Positions 22,937-35,305 of a stretch of 64,000 bases of DNA are shown in pieces (within the stretch, counting starts at the first letter, position 1; each line of letters opens with the position of its first letter). Made by a program: the position numbers and the translations under genes. The stretch comes from Pleurodeles waltl (lineage: Eukaryota; Chordata; Amphibia; Caudata; Salamandridae): NCBI RefSeq assembly GCF_031143425.1, contig NC_090438.1:779289138-779353137 (forward strand), given 5' to 3'. The notes beneath the pieces are model-generated. The model was given only the letters and a program-made list of their open reading frames with translations, made no database searches and was not told the DNA's origin.

Positions 22937-23899
22937 GAAAGAAAGAAAGAATACAAAACAGAAAGAAATTGAAAGAGAGCGGGGGAGATAGAGAGAGACT
23001 TTTTTAGGCTTTGATGAATGATATACTTAGAATTAGATGTTTCTGAACAAATTGAAATGTAACATGTACTTGTCAAGTAATAAGAGTCAGAGTCAGAGTC
23101 AGTTACTTTTTTAGAATGTACCTAAATTATTTGAAATTGAATAGAAAAAAAAGCAGGGAAATAACCATTGATACACAGACTAGAACACTGAACCTTCAAG
23201 GTGGAGGTCTGACATAATACCCCGGCTTAATCCAGCTCTTAAGTGTCCAGACATAGCTATGACATCCAATCCACACTTTATGACAGGAAAAAAGCCATAA
23301 ATGACCCATCGCTAAGCATCTTTAATATTAAAGTACTAGTTAATAAACAGACCACTTCATGCAGATCATCAGTGACCCTGTACTTCAGTGCAGCAAAACA
23401 TAGCTATGACATTGGAATCAAGCATCTTGCTAGTGTGAGACTTTGAAGTCATTGTATGGAGAGACCATTGCAATAACAATTTCTCAATCTCTTCCATCCC
23501 ATTTTGGGATGGAACTGATCCCAACTGATCCCAACTCGCTAGTGTCCAGATATAGCAGATATGTGATTCTTCCATCACTAAGCATCTTTAATATTTAAAA
23601 AACCTAGTAAATAAACAGAAACAGAACCATACGATACTAGGACTGGAACCATCAACTTACAGCAGATCACCAATGACAAGTACTTCAATGCAGCAAAAAT
23701 AGCTATGCAATTGGAACAAAGCATCTTGCTAGTGTGACATGTTGATGTCATCGTATGCAGAGACCATTGCAATAACAATCTCTCTACCCCATTATTGGAT
23801 GGAAGAGATAGAGAGAATATCAGAGATTCAGAGAGAGAGAGAAAGAGATTGACAGAGACAAATTGAAAGAGAGAGAGAAGGCTTCAATGATCAATATAC
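22541..23899. repeat. tandem repeat (about 650-750 bp units) left of Harbinger
   Basis: Units share ordered landmarks: TTCCATCACTAAGCATCTTTAA, then TAGCTATGACATTGGAA, CTTGCTAGTGTGA, a CT/GA-rich hairpin around CTTCCATCCCATTATGGGATGGAAG, ACAAATTGAAAGAGA, GATGAATGATATACTTAGAATGAG, and TCAAGTAAAAAGAGTCAGATC. Copies begin at about 22560, 23309 (truncated) and 23570. The same repeat continues at 37450 after the Harbinger insertion and at 40092 and 63530. Each full unit has two tRNA-like modules on the minus strand. Confidence 0.85.
22847..22970. repeat. (GGAA)n/(GAAA)n microsatellite
   Basis: GGAA repeats, then about 13 GAAA repeats, embedded in the GA-rich arm of a tandem-repeat unit. The Lys/Glu or Ser/Leu/Phe frames across it are repeat artefacts. 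Confidence 0.95.
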
Positions 23900-23918
23900 T
23901 TAGGGCCATATTTATACT

Positions 23919-23957
23919 TTTTGACGCAAAGCTGCGCCGGCGCAGTTTTGCGTCAAA
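23919..23957. repeat. Harbinger left subterminal hairpin
   Basis: Within 25 bases of the left end, TTTGACGCAAAGCTGCGCC is followed at once by its near-complement GGCGCAGTTTTGCGTCAAA. The right end has a comparable hairpin (37380-37426) sharing the GACGCA motif. These could be transposase or Myb-protein binding sites. Confidence 0.8.
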
Positions 23958-24221
23958 CATTTTACCGCCGGCTAACGCCCTTTCGATGCCCCGTGCGGGT
24001 ATCAAATCTATACTTTGACGCACGGTGGCGCAACCAACAGGTGGGAGTCATTTTTTTTTACGCACACCGCGGCGTCAAGTCGCAAAGGAAAACAACGTTA
24101 ACGCGACGTAAATGACTGTGGGTCGATTTACGACAGCGCAACCCGGAAAGCGCCGTTGTTTTTGACGCAATAGCGTCAAAAATACCCGCAAACACTGCCC
24201 TTTCAGCAGAGGACAGCCAAA

Positions 24222-26708
24222 ATGGATCCCAGATGCCACTACAGACCCCAGGAAGATGACAGCAGACCAGGAACCAGCCAGGATGATCCATACAGGAACC
24301 AGGACATATATAGAAAAAAAAGAAAGTGTCGCTTCAGTGCAGAGGAGCAGGAAATCCTGGTTAAAGAGGTGACGGAACACCAGCCCCAACTGTTCATCAC
24401 CTCTAAGTTGCCAATCAGCAGGAGAGAGGCCATATGGCAACAAATTGTTGACAAGATCAACAGTGTGGCTGAAGTACGCAGGACAGTCACCGAGTGTAAG
24501 AAACGCTGGCATGACTGCAAACGTAGGACAAAGGAAAAAAATGGCCAGGAACAGGAAGGCAGCACTGCAGACTGGAGGTGGGAGTCCAGCACACCAGGAG
24601 GCCCTGGACCACATGGAGGAGATGGTCGCAGCCGGCATCCCTGAGGAGATCGTCACAGGGATTCAAGGACAGGACAGCGCAGACTACCACGAGACAACGC
24701 ACATGCAGGGTAAGTCGCATGGGGAATTATAATGCAATAATGTTAACTGCAACCGGGGTGGGGAATCTCTACTACACAATGCATGTAAGTCAGCATATAT
24801 ATGGAGTGGCATGGGTAAAGGGGCACGGCAGGGGGGCATGCCCAGCACAGACAGAAGCTGGGGCACGACATAACACAACACCAACAACAGTCCCATGGGG
24901 GCATCCTGTCATGACAACAATGGAGCTAAGGGAAAGCCTCAACAGGTGGGAAGGCCACTACGTCAAACTTACATCCTGGCACTCGTCAGTCAAAATATAT
25001 CCTACATCAACTAGGTCCCTATCAGTAATCCAGTAGCCAAAACAACAACTGCAATGTAACTGCGACAAGAGTTGACACTAACACCTCTGATCTCTGTGCA
25101 GCTATAGTAGCCAATGGCAGTAACCTCCCCATGGAACATACATACCTAAATTAGGGGGTGAGGATGACATCTGCAACAATCTCCAGAAATAAGACAAAGG
25201 CACCAGTACACTCAAATGTCAATGCCCATAGTTGACACATACATCAGCCAAAGTAATCAGCAGTAGGAGCCACACAGCACTAAGGACACACACATGCTGC
25301 ATACGTCAGGGTCCCTCACGTGCCTGGCTAACAAGGCAACATCACAAATGTCATACTGCTCAGACAACAACATTGAGGAGGGGACACATGCAACTGGTCA
25401 CTGAAATACACCTGCACAGTCAGAGGACCAAATAGGACATTGATACTATAAACAGGGCAATCCAATTAAACACACATTACCCAACATCAGCTGGAAACAT
25501 TAACAATGTCTACATCCATATCACATCGTAACATTGCCATGCATAGGATGTGCCACATAACAATTACAATTAGGTCAATGTGAACAATCAGATTTTGGGG
25601 CAGGTCCTGAAAGGCAAGTGTGCTGCCAGGGCAATCACAACACCCACAGCCAGTGAAAGGTCTCACCATACGAATAGATATATACGGAGGGTCGAGTAGG
25701 ACAAAAAGATGGCTATTCCCTAATTGGTACAAAGCAACACCTAGAGGCGATTAGGCAGACAAGTCTGATAACTCTATATCATACATGTGACACACAGGTG
25801 GGCCATAGGCCTATAACAATGCCCATATGAAGGACAGCAGATAGCAATACCAAACAAGATCACAAAGTAAAGTCATCCAAAGGCTTGCATGTAAACATCA
25901 AAATTGTCACAACACAGACACACTATTTGTACCCTGTTTCATTGCAGAGGAACATGGATCTCCTGCCGATATGCCTGTCCCTGATTTCCCTGATGACATG
26001 GATGACGAGCCCATAAACATTCCCCAGGAGACCATCCAAAAGGTCCTTGAAACCCTCCAGACCCCACCTTCAGTCACAAGGAGGAGCACAGAACAAGCAG
26101 CCATCACAGAAGAACCACCCACCACCCCAATTGCAAGACCTGCCAGCTCCTACACAGCTGAGGACTCTGACGACACTGGCACCAGCTTTGAAAGAACTGT
26201 AGTTGGTGTACAGCGGGAGCTGGCCAAGGAGGTGCGGGTGGGGATGCAAAATATGGCAGCCAGCCTTGAGGGGGTGCGCTCGTGCATGTTGTCATCTGCA
26301 GATCAGGCAGCAGCTATGCAAGCCCTAACATCCATACTGCAAGGACTACAAGAAACTATAAAGGAATTCACCACTGCAGTAAGGGAGTTGCCACAACACC
26401 TCGCACCCCAAACTTTCCACTGCATGCACGAATGCAATCCTGACTCCCTCAGGGCCGACCTGGCTGCCTACCATCGTGATGTGGCTGCTATTCTAAAAAA
26501 CCAGCAGGCCCTCCTTGCAGCAGTACTGCCCTTAAGAACTTCACAGGGAGCAGCCCCCGGGATGTCTGACTCCACGTCTTCTAACACTGAGGTGTGTGTT
26601 GCCCCTTCACAACCAACAACAACAAGGACAAACCAGGCAACACACACATCAGAAGAAGAAGACATGGAACAGATCACATTCTCACGGAAGAGTACCCGGA
26701 AGCACTAG
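24222..26708 (+). pseudogene. Harbinger gene A: Myb/SANT-like DNA-binding protein, two exons
   Basis: Harbinger transposases need an element-encoded Myb-like partner for nuclear import and DNA binding. The ATG at 24222 has a good context (AAAATGG). Residues about 29-105 form a SANT/Myb-like three-helix domain: RFSAEEQEILVKEV, AIWQQIVDKIN and TECKKRWHDCKRR. One extra A in the run at 24535-24541 shifts the frame just after it. The downstream frame stays open to a donor (G/GTAAGT, GT at 24710). An acceptor with a pyrimidine tract (TTTCATTGCAG, ends 25947) restores phase with exon 2. Exon 2 codes for an acidic, Thr/Ser-rich protein with a helical, coiled-coil-like middle, stop at 26708. AATAAA at about 27000 could be its poly(A) signal. 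Confidence 0.8.
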
Positions 26709-28270
26709 TCCCTGCACCATGGCCTACTTTGACCAAGGTCCTACGTTTTGTCAAATGCCAGTCTCACTACAACTATACTCAATGACTGTTCTGCTAACCA
26801 CTGTATGACTTGTCAGCATTGCCAGTGAATGTCTCTCTCCTACTATTCGGCAAATCCTTTCCCTCTGCACTGTCTGTTACATCACCCCAGCATGTCAGGA
26901 GCATCATCCACACCCCTTCTGTAGGATCACCATGTAAGAATGCACCAGAACGGACTCAGCAAACATGGACAATGTACATTTTGACCTACAGCACCTATCA
27001 ATAAATAGCACTTGCATACCTAATATGTCTCTGTGTTATTTGACACATCAACTGTGCAGTAGATAACTCTAAAGTGCCTGTGTGACAACCATGTAGCTTG
27101 TCAATACAAGTGTCCTGACATCATGTAGTCTGATACATCTGTGCAGTGGCCAGGATTGCATCATAGCCTGACCATCCTGAGGAGAATAACTGATGAAGGG
27201 ACAAACCACACACAATTATGCTGTGTTGGACAGAATAATGCTCCATCTATAGCAATCCAAGTCAACTAATGGTGGCTGATAAATGTAGAAATAAAATGAA
27301 ATTATGCAGCATAATCTAAGCAAACACAACTAAACACTGCATCAATCACCCTTTCTGAGTATACTTCCATGAAGGGAAGTCATGCTGAATTTTTATACAC
27401 ATGATCTATGTCTGCAATGAAGACAACAAGACAAGAGTGTTAACAACACCTCATCTACAAAGATGTCCCTGAACATCACACTGCAGTCCGACCTAATAAA
27501 TTACCCACAATACCAAGTCTGGAAGCACACTTTGTGATGTAGAATACCTACTCATCAACACAAATCCTTGGTGATCCATGTAAACTACTAATGGTGGGTC
27601 TACCAAATGGTGGATACTTACCAAGTTAGCACAGGGGTAGCTGCCATGTTAAACCTCTATTTTCTGTGGTGTGCAGCATAGGACACAAATGTCATAGAAA
27701 AACAATCACCTACACTGATGTCAAGGCCATGATCAAGTAGCAGTTAACGCATAATGCAAAGGGTTAACTATATGTTTATTCCTATGTATTCACACCAGAG
27801 GCAACTAAGGGAAAAGTCATACCTACACTAATCTAACCTGACTACTCCTAACCCACAACTGTCCCTAACTAACCTAAGCTAAACTTACTCTACACATATA
27901 ACGAATCGATCTAAACATCAGCCCCCCACTCACCATTATGAGACAGGACACATGCAGGACAACACATATTAACCTACACACATACTATACTATCCTAAAC
28001 AATCATATATTTTTTTGTCTTTCTTTTTTTTTATACATTGTTTGATTTTTTTTTTTTTTTTTTTTTAAACAGACAGGAATCCCAACATTGACCCCCACCC
28101 ACCCACCCACACAAAAATGAAAAATAGAAAGAATAAGGACCCCCACCCTCCTCCCTAACACTAACTAAGCTAACAACCTACACTAACCTAACACTAATCC
28201 CCAAAACCCAACTATCATGACAAAAAGGAAAGAGGAGAGAGGGGAGGGATAAATTTAAAACAATCAATAA
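26709..28270. other. Harbinger interior spacer between genes A and B
   Basis: Contains the AATAAA signal for gene A near 27000, a T-rich tract at about 28015-28070 and a CCCACC run, but no reading frame with recognisable content. The two genes converge here. Confidence 0.6.
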
Positions 28271-28274
28271 AGTC

Positions 28275-31132
28275 CTAGAGGTTGGCCTTCCGTAGGGTCC
28301 GCCTGATGGACCGAACCCTTTTCTTAATGTAGGCCACATCCTGGCTTAGCTTGTCCACCTTACTAATAAACTTGTCCATTTTCCTGTCTAAAGCCAGGAA
28401 TGCCGCAGGGTCAATAGGAGGGTCTGCTGCTGTCTGTGTGCTGGCAGAGGTGCTAGGTGTGGGAGTTGTTGTTAGCCCACTGGACTGTCCTGCAGCTCTG
28501 AAATTGCTGGATCCAGGTCGTGCTGCAGAGGCAGGGTCAACTGTCCCCGCCGTTGCTGGGGCCACTTGGGGAGAACTGGTGGATGTGGTGGTGGTGGCTG
28601 TTGTGGGCAATGTTGGGCCACCCTGTGGTGAGGCCCACCATGCTCCGGAGGCCCGATCCGCTTGGTATTTTCAGGCCATCCTTCGGAACCCCGACTGCAC
28701 CTGCAGGATGTGCTGGTATCTCATTGCCCGCCTTTCAAACTGATGTCTCTGTGCGGCACTCATGTTTGCAGCTGTGAAGAGAAAGGGCAACTATTTACCA
28801 TAGGAAATGCATTGGGTGGAATAGCACAATGGGTCAGTTGCACATTACTTTTACTGTAGTTGTAACAGCTATTTTCACAACATAGATCATTGGAAGTCTC
28901 AGAGGAAGTACATGGGAAGCCTGCATACAAAAGGGCATCTCACACCTAGCATATCAATGTCTCTACATGATGGGTGACATCAGCCTAAACTTGTCATCCA
29001 AATAATGGGTAATGCAGCTGACATTATGGCTGTACCTCTTCCGCCTACTGACTTCACTACATATGTCACTCTATGTGATAACAATCACAACCCTCAATAT
29101 CTGCCATTTGTAATTGTTTTTTGCTGATATAGAACTCATGTGCCATAACCGAGTGTGTACACTAGGTTCAAAAATAAGTTGCAAAAGGTCACAAGTATGT
29201 GTAACATACTGGTTGCTACAGTCCTAGGTACCCTATTCCCAAACACATGGTAGTCTTTGAGAGTGGGGTGGGAAGAACAACCAACAATCCCATATTCAAT
29301 GCACACCCAGGAGTGTATAGAAAGGTCAACAAGTATTTGCCTCCACACACAACACCAATGAAGGGCTAGCAACAAATTGGAGTCAGCTAAACCTTGTCCT
29401 ATCCAAGGTCCACACATGTCAAAATGTACTGACTTAGGCCAACATCACATACTACCAGTGAGGCATATTTTACCACACACGCAGAGGAGCAAGAACACCC
29501 ATGATCATGAGTAGAATGAACACCTAGGCCATTGCACTCTAGTCCCACACACTTCTAGTTCAACTTGTGGAAGTACATGCCCCCGGAAGATCCAACCTAC
29601 AGTGTACTCAGTCCATCCTCAACTAGGGGAGCTGCATATTTCAGACAAGCCTTTTGCAGAAGCTATCTGGGAGAATGTCAGTCTGAAATGCAGACTCAGT
29701 CCAAGCCAAGTCCCAGAGCAACTCTTACATTAACCAGTGTATTCCACATGACTCATCCCATTCCCCATAGCGGGCCCGACTGGAATGGCCTACAGACCCA
29801 AAATCTGAGAGATGGATAAGCATAGGTCTACTAAAACTGAAGTGATATTTGAAATCCCACTAATGGAACAATATTAATGAATGGGCAGCGCATCAAACCT
29901 TGAATTCTGTTGAACACACAGTAGTCTATCATGCATCACCAGCAAACAATAAAAATAGCACACATGCAACACTCACTGTAGGTGTCGGGGTCCGCAAAAT
30001 GAGCCACCTCTCCCACAGTGTACGGTGCAGGTCCACCTGTAAAGCATGGAAGGAAGAATATACTCAGAATCCGTGCTCTGACAAACAATTGCAATTACAA
30101 AGACAATGTGAGAATATGACATGCGTAATGAAACACTTTCACACATGCTCATACTGCATGGAATAACTCTTGAGCAACATTTACATTGGATGAGTCTCCT
30201 GCTACAGTTACACACCCTACTACACACATGCAGTGGCCTGGACAGTCATGTGGTGTCAAAGATGCACCTTCATTAGTATGCCCCAACAATATAGGGGTGC
30301 ATTCATCTCATCATGTGCATCCAAGAGAGACATCCAAAAGCTGGTTACTTGAGGACTGCATGACCCCTCAAACTCAAACAGCCTATGTGGTCATTTTCAA
30401 CACACACCAACCAGACACACATGTGACATATGTGTGGACAACATAGCTAACTTCAATTGACGTGAAGGCAGCACTCATTTATAGCATCATATTGGGTTTA
30501 CAAATGTCAGTCTAGCTATGGCGTCTACATATGTAGGTATGATGTTTCAACATCCATTTTTCACTGGCTATTGTGACCTGTAGAGTTCAAATTGAGGCAT
30601 TAACGTGTTGCTTGTCTGACACAAAGGCAACACTACATTACATTCTGCTACAGGCAACCGGTATTGTGTAGAAAACATGAGCTACCTGACTGCTAGCATT
30701 TATCTTCCTTCACATTGTGCAACAATTACCCAGTAGGTTTCCCTAGCATTACACACAGTCAGCTACTTATCTAGCAGATTGGGTAACAATCATCACATGT
30801 CCCCACACAGCTTTAAATTGTTCACATGTAATTGATGTGTACTCACCAAGATGGCCACCAATCCTGATTCCCAGGTGGTCCAGCAGATCTTGCTCCCTGG
30901 ATATCAGATCAGCCCAGCGGTGCTTAAGTTGATGGTCATTCTTCAGGCTACCATAGACACGGACCAAGTGATGGCGCACCTTCCCCCACCGGACTTTACG
31001 GGCCTCCGTGTGATACCCCTGTATCACACGACCCCCAGCCTCCAGCATGAGTGGGAGGAAATGGCAAACAAGCCAGATAAATCCCCCCAATTCCTCCTCA
31101 CCCATCCTGGCAAGCCGTGGCCTACCTGACAT
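28275..31132 (-). pseudogene. Harbinger gene B: second Myb-like protein, three exons
   Basis: Exon 1 (31132-30847, ATG at 31132) encodes RARKVRW-like and QLKHRWADL segments, a Myb/trihelix-type helix-turn-helix distinct from gene A. Donor GTGAGT is at 30846-30841. Exon 2 (30036-29977) is 60 bp, has an acceptor ending TTTACAG and a donor GTGAGT at 29976-29971, and encodes YTVGEVAHFADPDTY. Exon 3 (28771-28275) follows TTCACAG. It encodes QRHQFERRAMRYQH, a Ser/Thr/Pro-rich linker and a basic C-terminal helix (KKRVRSIRRTLRK). Exons join in phase 1 at both junctions. An in-frame TGA at 28673-28671 is the only lesion seen. Probable role: DNA-binding cofactor of the element. Confidence 0.75.
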
Positions 31133-31544
31133 CTCAGCACTAACAAAGTGGAAAAAGTTGGAGAAAAAGGAAAAGGGGGAAATGGGGAAAGGTAGAGTAG
31201 TGAAATACAAAGAAAACTTAGGAAGAAGAGCCCAACTAACCCCTAAATTACACTACACAGAACAGACTCCCACAGACAATAAAAGAAACACTGGACTTGA
31301 CAAAAGTATACAATACAGACTCACACAGTATTCAACAACAAGACAATGATGGCAAAAGCACAATAGAGAAGTTACACTGGACACAAAAGCACTAAAACAC
31401 AGGACAACACTTTCCACACAGCCACACAGTCTAGAAGAATCTGAGACTGCAAAGTGAAAGTGAAAGTACACCCACAGTACAGATTCTGTAAACAGGATAT
31501 CCTATTACATCACATCCTGCATAAAATGGCCGCTGTTTTTTTTG

Positions 31545-31820
31545 TCCGTTATGCGTCATTTTTTCACGCATACAGATAGTGCGTCACATTTTTTGACGCA
31601 TAAGAGTGCACATAATGCAGAGTCAAAAAATTTTTCATCATTGTTCCCTTATATTTGTTTGAGGCTTATTTTACAGTTCTAGAGTTGAAATTTAAGCCGC
31701 TGGCAAATATGATGAGCAAATATGAAAATTAATTTTGACTCTGCATTATATGCACTCCTGTGCGTCAAAAAATTTGACTCCCAAGCTGTATGCGTTGAAA
31801 TATGACGCATTATGGAAAAA
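31545..31820. repeat. large inverted repeat in Harbinger (about 80-bp arms)
   Basis: The left arm (about 31548-31628) contains TGACGCATAAGAGTGCACAT and AATGCAGAGTCAAAA. The right arm (about 31734-31816) is its imperfect complement (TTTTGACTCTGCATTATATG...). The spacer is about 105 bp. A transcript through it would form a long hairpin. The right arm is also the first unit of the tandem array that follows. Confidence 0.8.
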
Positions 31821-32510
31821 ATGGTGGCCATGTAATGCTGGTTATTAATATATTTATTTTAATTTGATTTTTTTGACTCAGCATTATGTGCACTACTGTG
31901 CGTCAAAAATATTGACTCCCAAGCTATATGCGTGGAAATATGACGCATTATGGAAAAAATGGTGGCCATGTAATGCTGGTTATTAATATATTTATTTTAA
32001 TTTGATTTTTTTGACTCAGCATTATGTGCACTCCTGTACGTCAAACAATTTTGACGCCCAAGCTGTATGCGTGGAAATATGACGCATTATAGAAAAAAAT
32101 GGTGGCCATGTAATGCTGGTTATTAATATATTTATTTTAATTTGATTTTTTTGACTCAGCTTTATGTGCACTCCTGTACGTCAATAAATTTTGACGCCCA
32201 AGCTGTATGCGTGGAAATATGACGCATTATAGAAAAAAATGGTGGCCATGTAATGCTGGTTATTAATATATTTATTTTAATTTGATTTTTTTGACTCAGC
32301 ATTATGTGCTCTCCTGTACGTCAAAAAATGTTGACGCCCAAGCTGTATGCGTGGAAATATGACGCATTATAGAAAAAAATGGTGGCCATGTAATGCTGGT
32401 TATTAATATATTTATTTTAATTTGATTTTTTTGACTCAACATTATGTGCACTCCTATGCGTCAAAAATTATGACACACAAGCTGTATGCGTGGAAATATG
32501 ACGCATTATG
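31730..32510. repeat. 140-bp tandem array inside Harbinger, about 5.5 copies
   Basis: TTGACTCAGCATTATGTGCA recurs at about 31731, 31871, 32011, 32151, 32291 and 32431, exactly 140 bp apart from 31871 on. Each unit carries GCGTCAA, GACGCATTAT and GGTGGCCATGTAATGCTGG. The GACGCA words resemble those in the terminal hairpins. Confidence 0.92.
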
Positions 32511-35300
32511 ACAAATATGTCTTTAATTTGTCAAATTGTGAAAATAATTTTGTCATGACCAAACGGTGCTAAGTGATACACAATTGGGGTTAGCTATGGC
32601 ACATGTCCCTTATAGGATGTATAGAAGGTATTCACAGTGCAATAGTAATGATTGCTCAAAATGGTTATTACCCATAATTGTACACATATTTTGGGTAATT
32701 GCTGATGGCTAATTTCAAATGATGAATGGGATACCAGGATGTATTCCTTAGCAAAAATGTGTCCACATTTATCACGGTAATCAAAATTATATATAGGCCA
32801 AATAGGTAGTGCAATTGTCACCTACACTTTTTATGGGGGTGACCATGTCCTAATTATGGGTTTGTGTATCTTATATGTGTTTTACTTTTGACATGTAGGC
32901 CACACATGTGCCTTATGCATGTGTGTACTTCACATGTGCATATTTCATGTATATTTGGGGGGCAGTAGAGGTGGACTTAGGCCCCCAGCACCCTAGGGTT
33001 TGCCCTTCCAGACTTGCTAATTTATCCAAGGGTTTCCCTAATTCCGTAATGCTAAACCTGCAGCAGCAGGCTCATGGAAGCCCATAGGGTATGATTCACT
33101 GTTTGCCATTCAATAATCCCATTTGCCCATTTGACGTTTGCCCTATTGATTCTTTGGAGCAATCTGACATACCATTTTGCATTGATATTTTTTGCTAAAT
33201 CTCAACGTTCCTCATGTGCTGATGACAAATAGGTTGTTGATGTATGTGGCCCTTTAGGCATTACCTGGTTTAGTGGCATGTTTCATTCTTCCAGCTAGGT
33301 TCCAACTGGGACACTACTGTGATCGACTGCTTGCAAATATTTTGTTGATTGGATGGTACATGTTTATATGTGTGGTCCAATGTAGATCCACTATCAACTG
33401 TCAGGGTGTATGTTGTCACTGTAACTTCCAGGTCTCCTCATGAGTTAGTGGCAGCTAATCTTGTTTCAATTGGGCATTGTTTGTAGCAAAAATGGAGAAA
33501 AGCCATTGAGGACATGGTCACCTACACATGGATGGTCCCACCCTGTCACTGAACACGTGTAATGAGACTTTCAAATGGGCAACCTTTTTGTGCTGAGTGA
33601 GAGAATGTCTCAGGTGTCTGGATCTGGCATGTGTCATTGCCACATTTCTACTCCAGTTGGCCTCTGTTGATGGTAATGTATCATGAAACATCATAGCCTC
33701 TGTGCAGAAGTAAATGGCTGGTATTCAACACAAGACTCATCTTTATCATTTGAAAAAGTGTTACTCAGCGTTTTGAACAGTCAGGGTCCTCATATGTGTT
33801 GACTTTTCATGGACATTATCTGAGGTTGCTGGCTTTGATGGAGGCCATTTACACCATCATACACTATGGTCCTGGTCCACTGTCACACTTTTAAGTTTAG
33901 CCATTAATGAAGGTCAGACAACGGAAGGGCCAAGATTTGGCTATTCTTGGGCACTATCAAAAGTCTGATGGAAATGACAGTCAGGTGATGCACTACTATG
34001 TATTTGAGTATACATTGATGAGGCTAATGACAAATTAGTGTCTGAGGTACAAAAGGTTTTGGACAGCATGTGTGGTCCATAGGTGGACCCCAGGTATCTG
34101 TAGAGTGAACCACGGACAGGTGCCAGTCAGGCTGACAGAATGCTGGGTCAATCAGGAGCAAGCACTTTCAGTAATCACATGATCACGTGTTCTGACTAGG
34201 ACTGGTCAGAGGGAGCATTAGACAGTTGAGATGTCACACTGTGTATGTCCTGTGTTGCTTTGAAGGTGACACACGAACCCTGATAATGTGTTACACGGCA
34301 ACATTAGTGTCAAAGCTTAATGACGTGATGGCTCACATTCAAACATGTATGCAGTAGGAGGCATCTGCAGGGAGGGGGCATGTACATTTGGGTGGTGTAC
34401 ATGGAGGGGATCACAGGTGTGGCCTCCATCTGTGTCTCACTAGTCCTGTCAGATGGGATTAGCTGATAAATAGCCTACAGTACCTTTCACAGAAGAATCA
34501 ATCTACAGGTGATACCAGGCCTTATGAACTCCAAGGCAGTGTATTATATGAGCTGTGTTCCATGCAGTGAGATGGTAGTATGACAATGGTTGGAATAGTA
34601 AAGGGTGTGGCACACTGGATGACTCTTGTGAGTGTGCGTGTGTAGATGAGGGAATCTGAGTGTACACAAATCAGCATTCCAGGGACCTCTTCAGACAGGT
34701 GGGGTGTGAGCAGCTGCAAGTGTGTGTAATGTTTTTAGAAAAGGGCTGACATGTAGATGGGATGTGATGTGCTGGATGCTTGTCATAGGTGTAGCACTTG
34801 TGCTGTGTATGTTCTGCTTATGTGTAACTCTAGTGACAGATAGTCATTGCAATGATAGTAAGGAGTTGGAATTACTGTTGCCAAGAGTCTAGTACTACAT
34901 TCCTGTTCCTGAAGCATTAGCATGTGAACTGCCTGATGTATGAGGCCTGTTTTCCCCTAGTTGAGTGATGGTGTTTTTGTTGTGTGCCATCTGCTGCGAT
35001 GATCCATGTTTCCTACATGTATGTGAGTCATATGTGTGGTCCTCAGCTATTGCCCTTCAAAGGTGAACTGTACAGGATGTCTGTCTTGTACATGGTGTGT
35101 GTATTTGACCATTGTATGGTGGCCATTACATTTGTGGTGTATATTTTTTGTGTGATGATTGTTATATCCTTATTGCTCAATGAGACAACATTCTTCTTCA
35201 GCAATTTCAAACTAAAGGTGGGCAGAAAAGAATAGGCCAAACCATGATGAGGTGTTTGTTATCTGTGTTTATTTACAATTGTGCATTAAGTGGTGATAGT
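32511..35300. other. Harbinger interior spacer, nothing recognised
   Basis: About 2.8 kb between the tandem array and the transposase gene without a supportable frame, RNA gene or internal repeat. A minus-strand AATAAA at about 35273-35268, just past the transposase stop, is the only signal noted. Confidence 0.55.
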
Positions 35301-35305
35301 GATAA

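Noticed and set aside
22756..23076. Lys/Glu or Ser/Leu/Phe-rich frames around the GAAA repeat
   Set aside because: Frames are created by microsatellite sequence.
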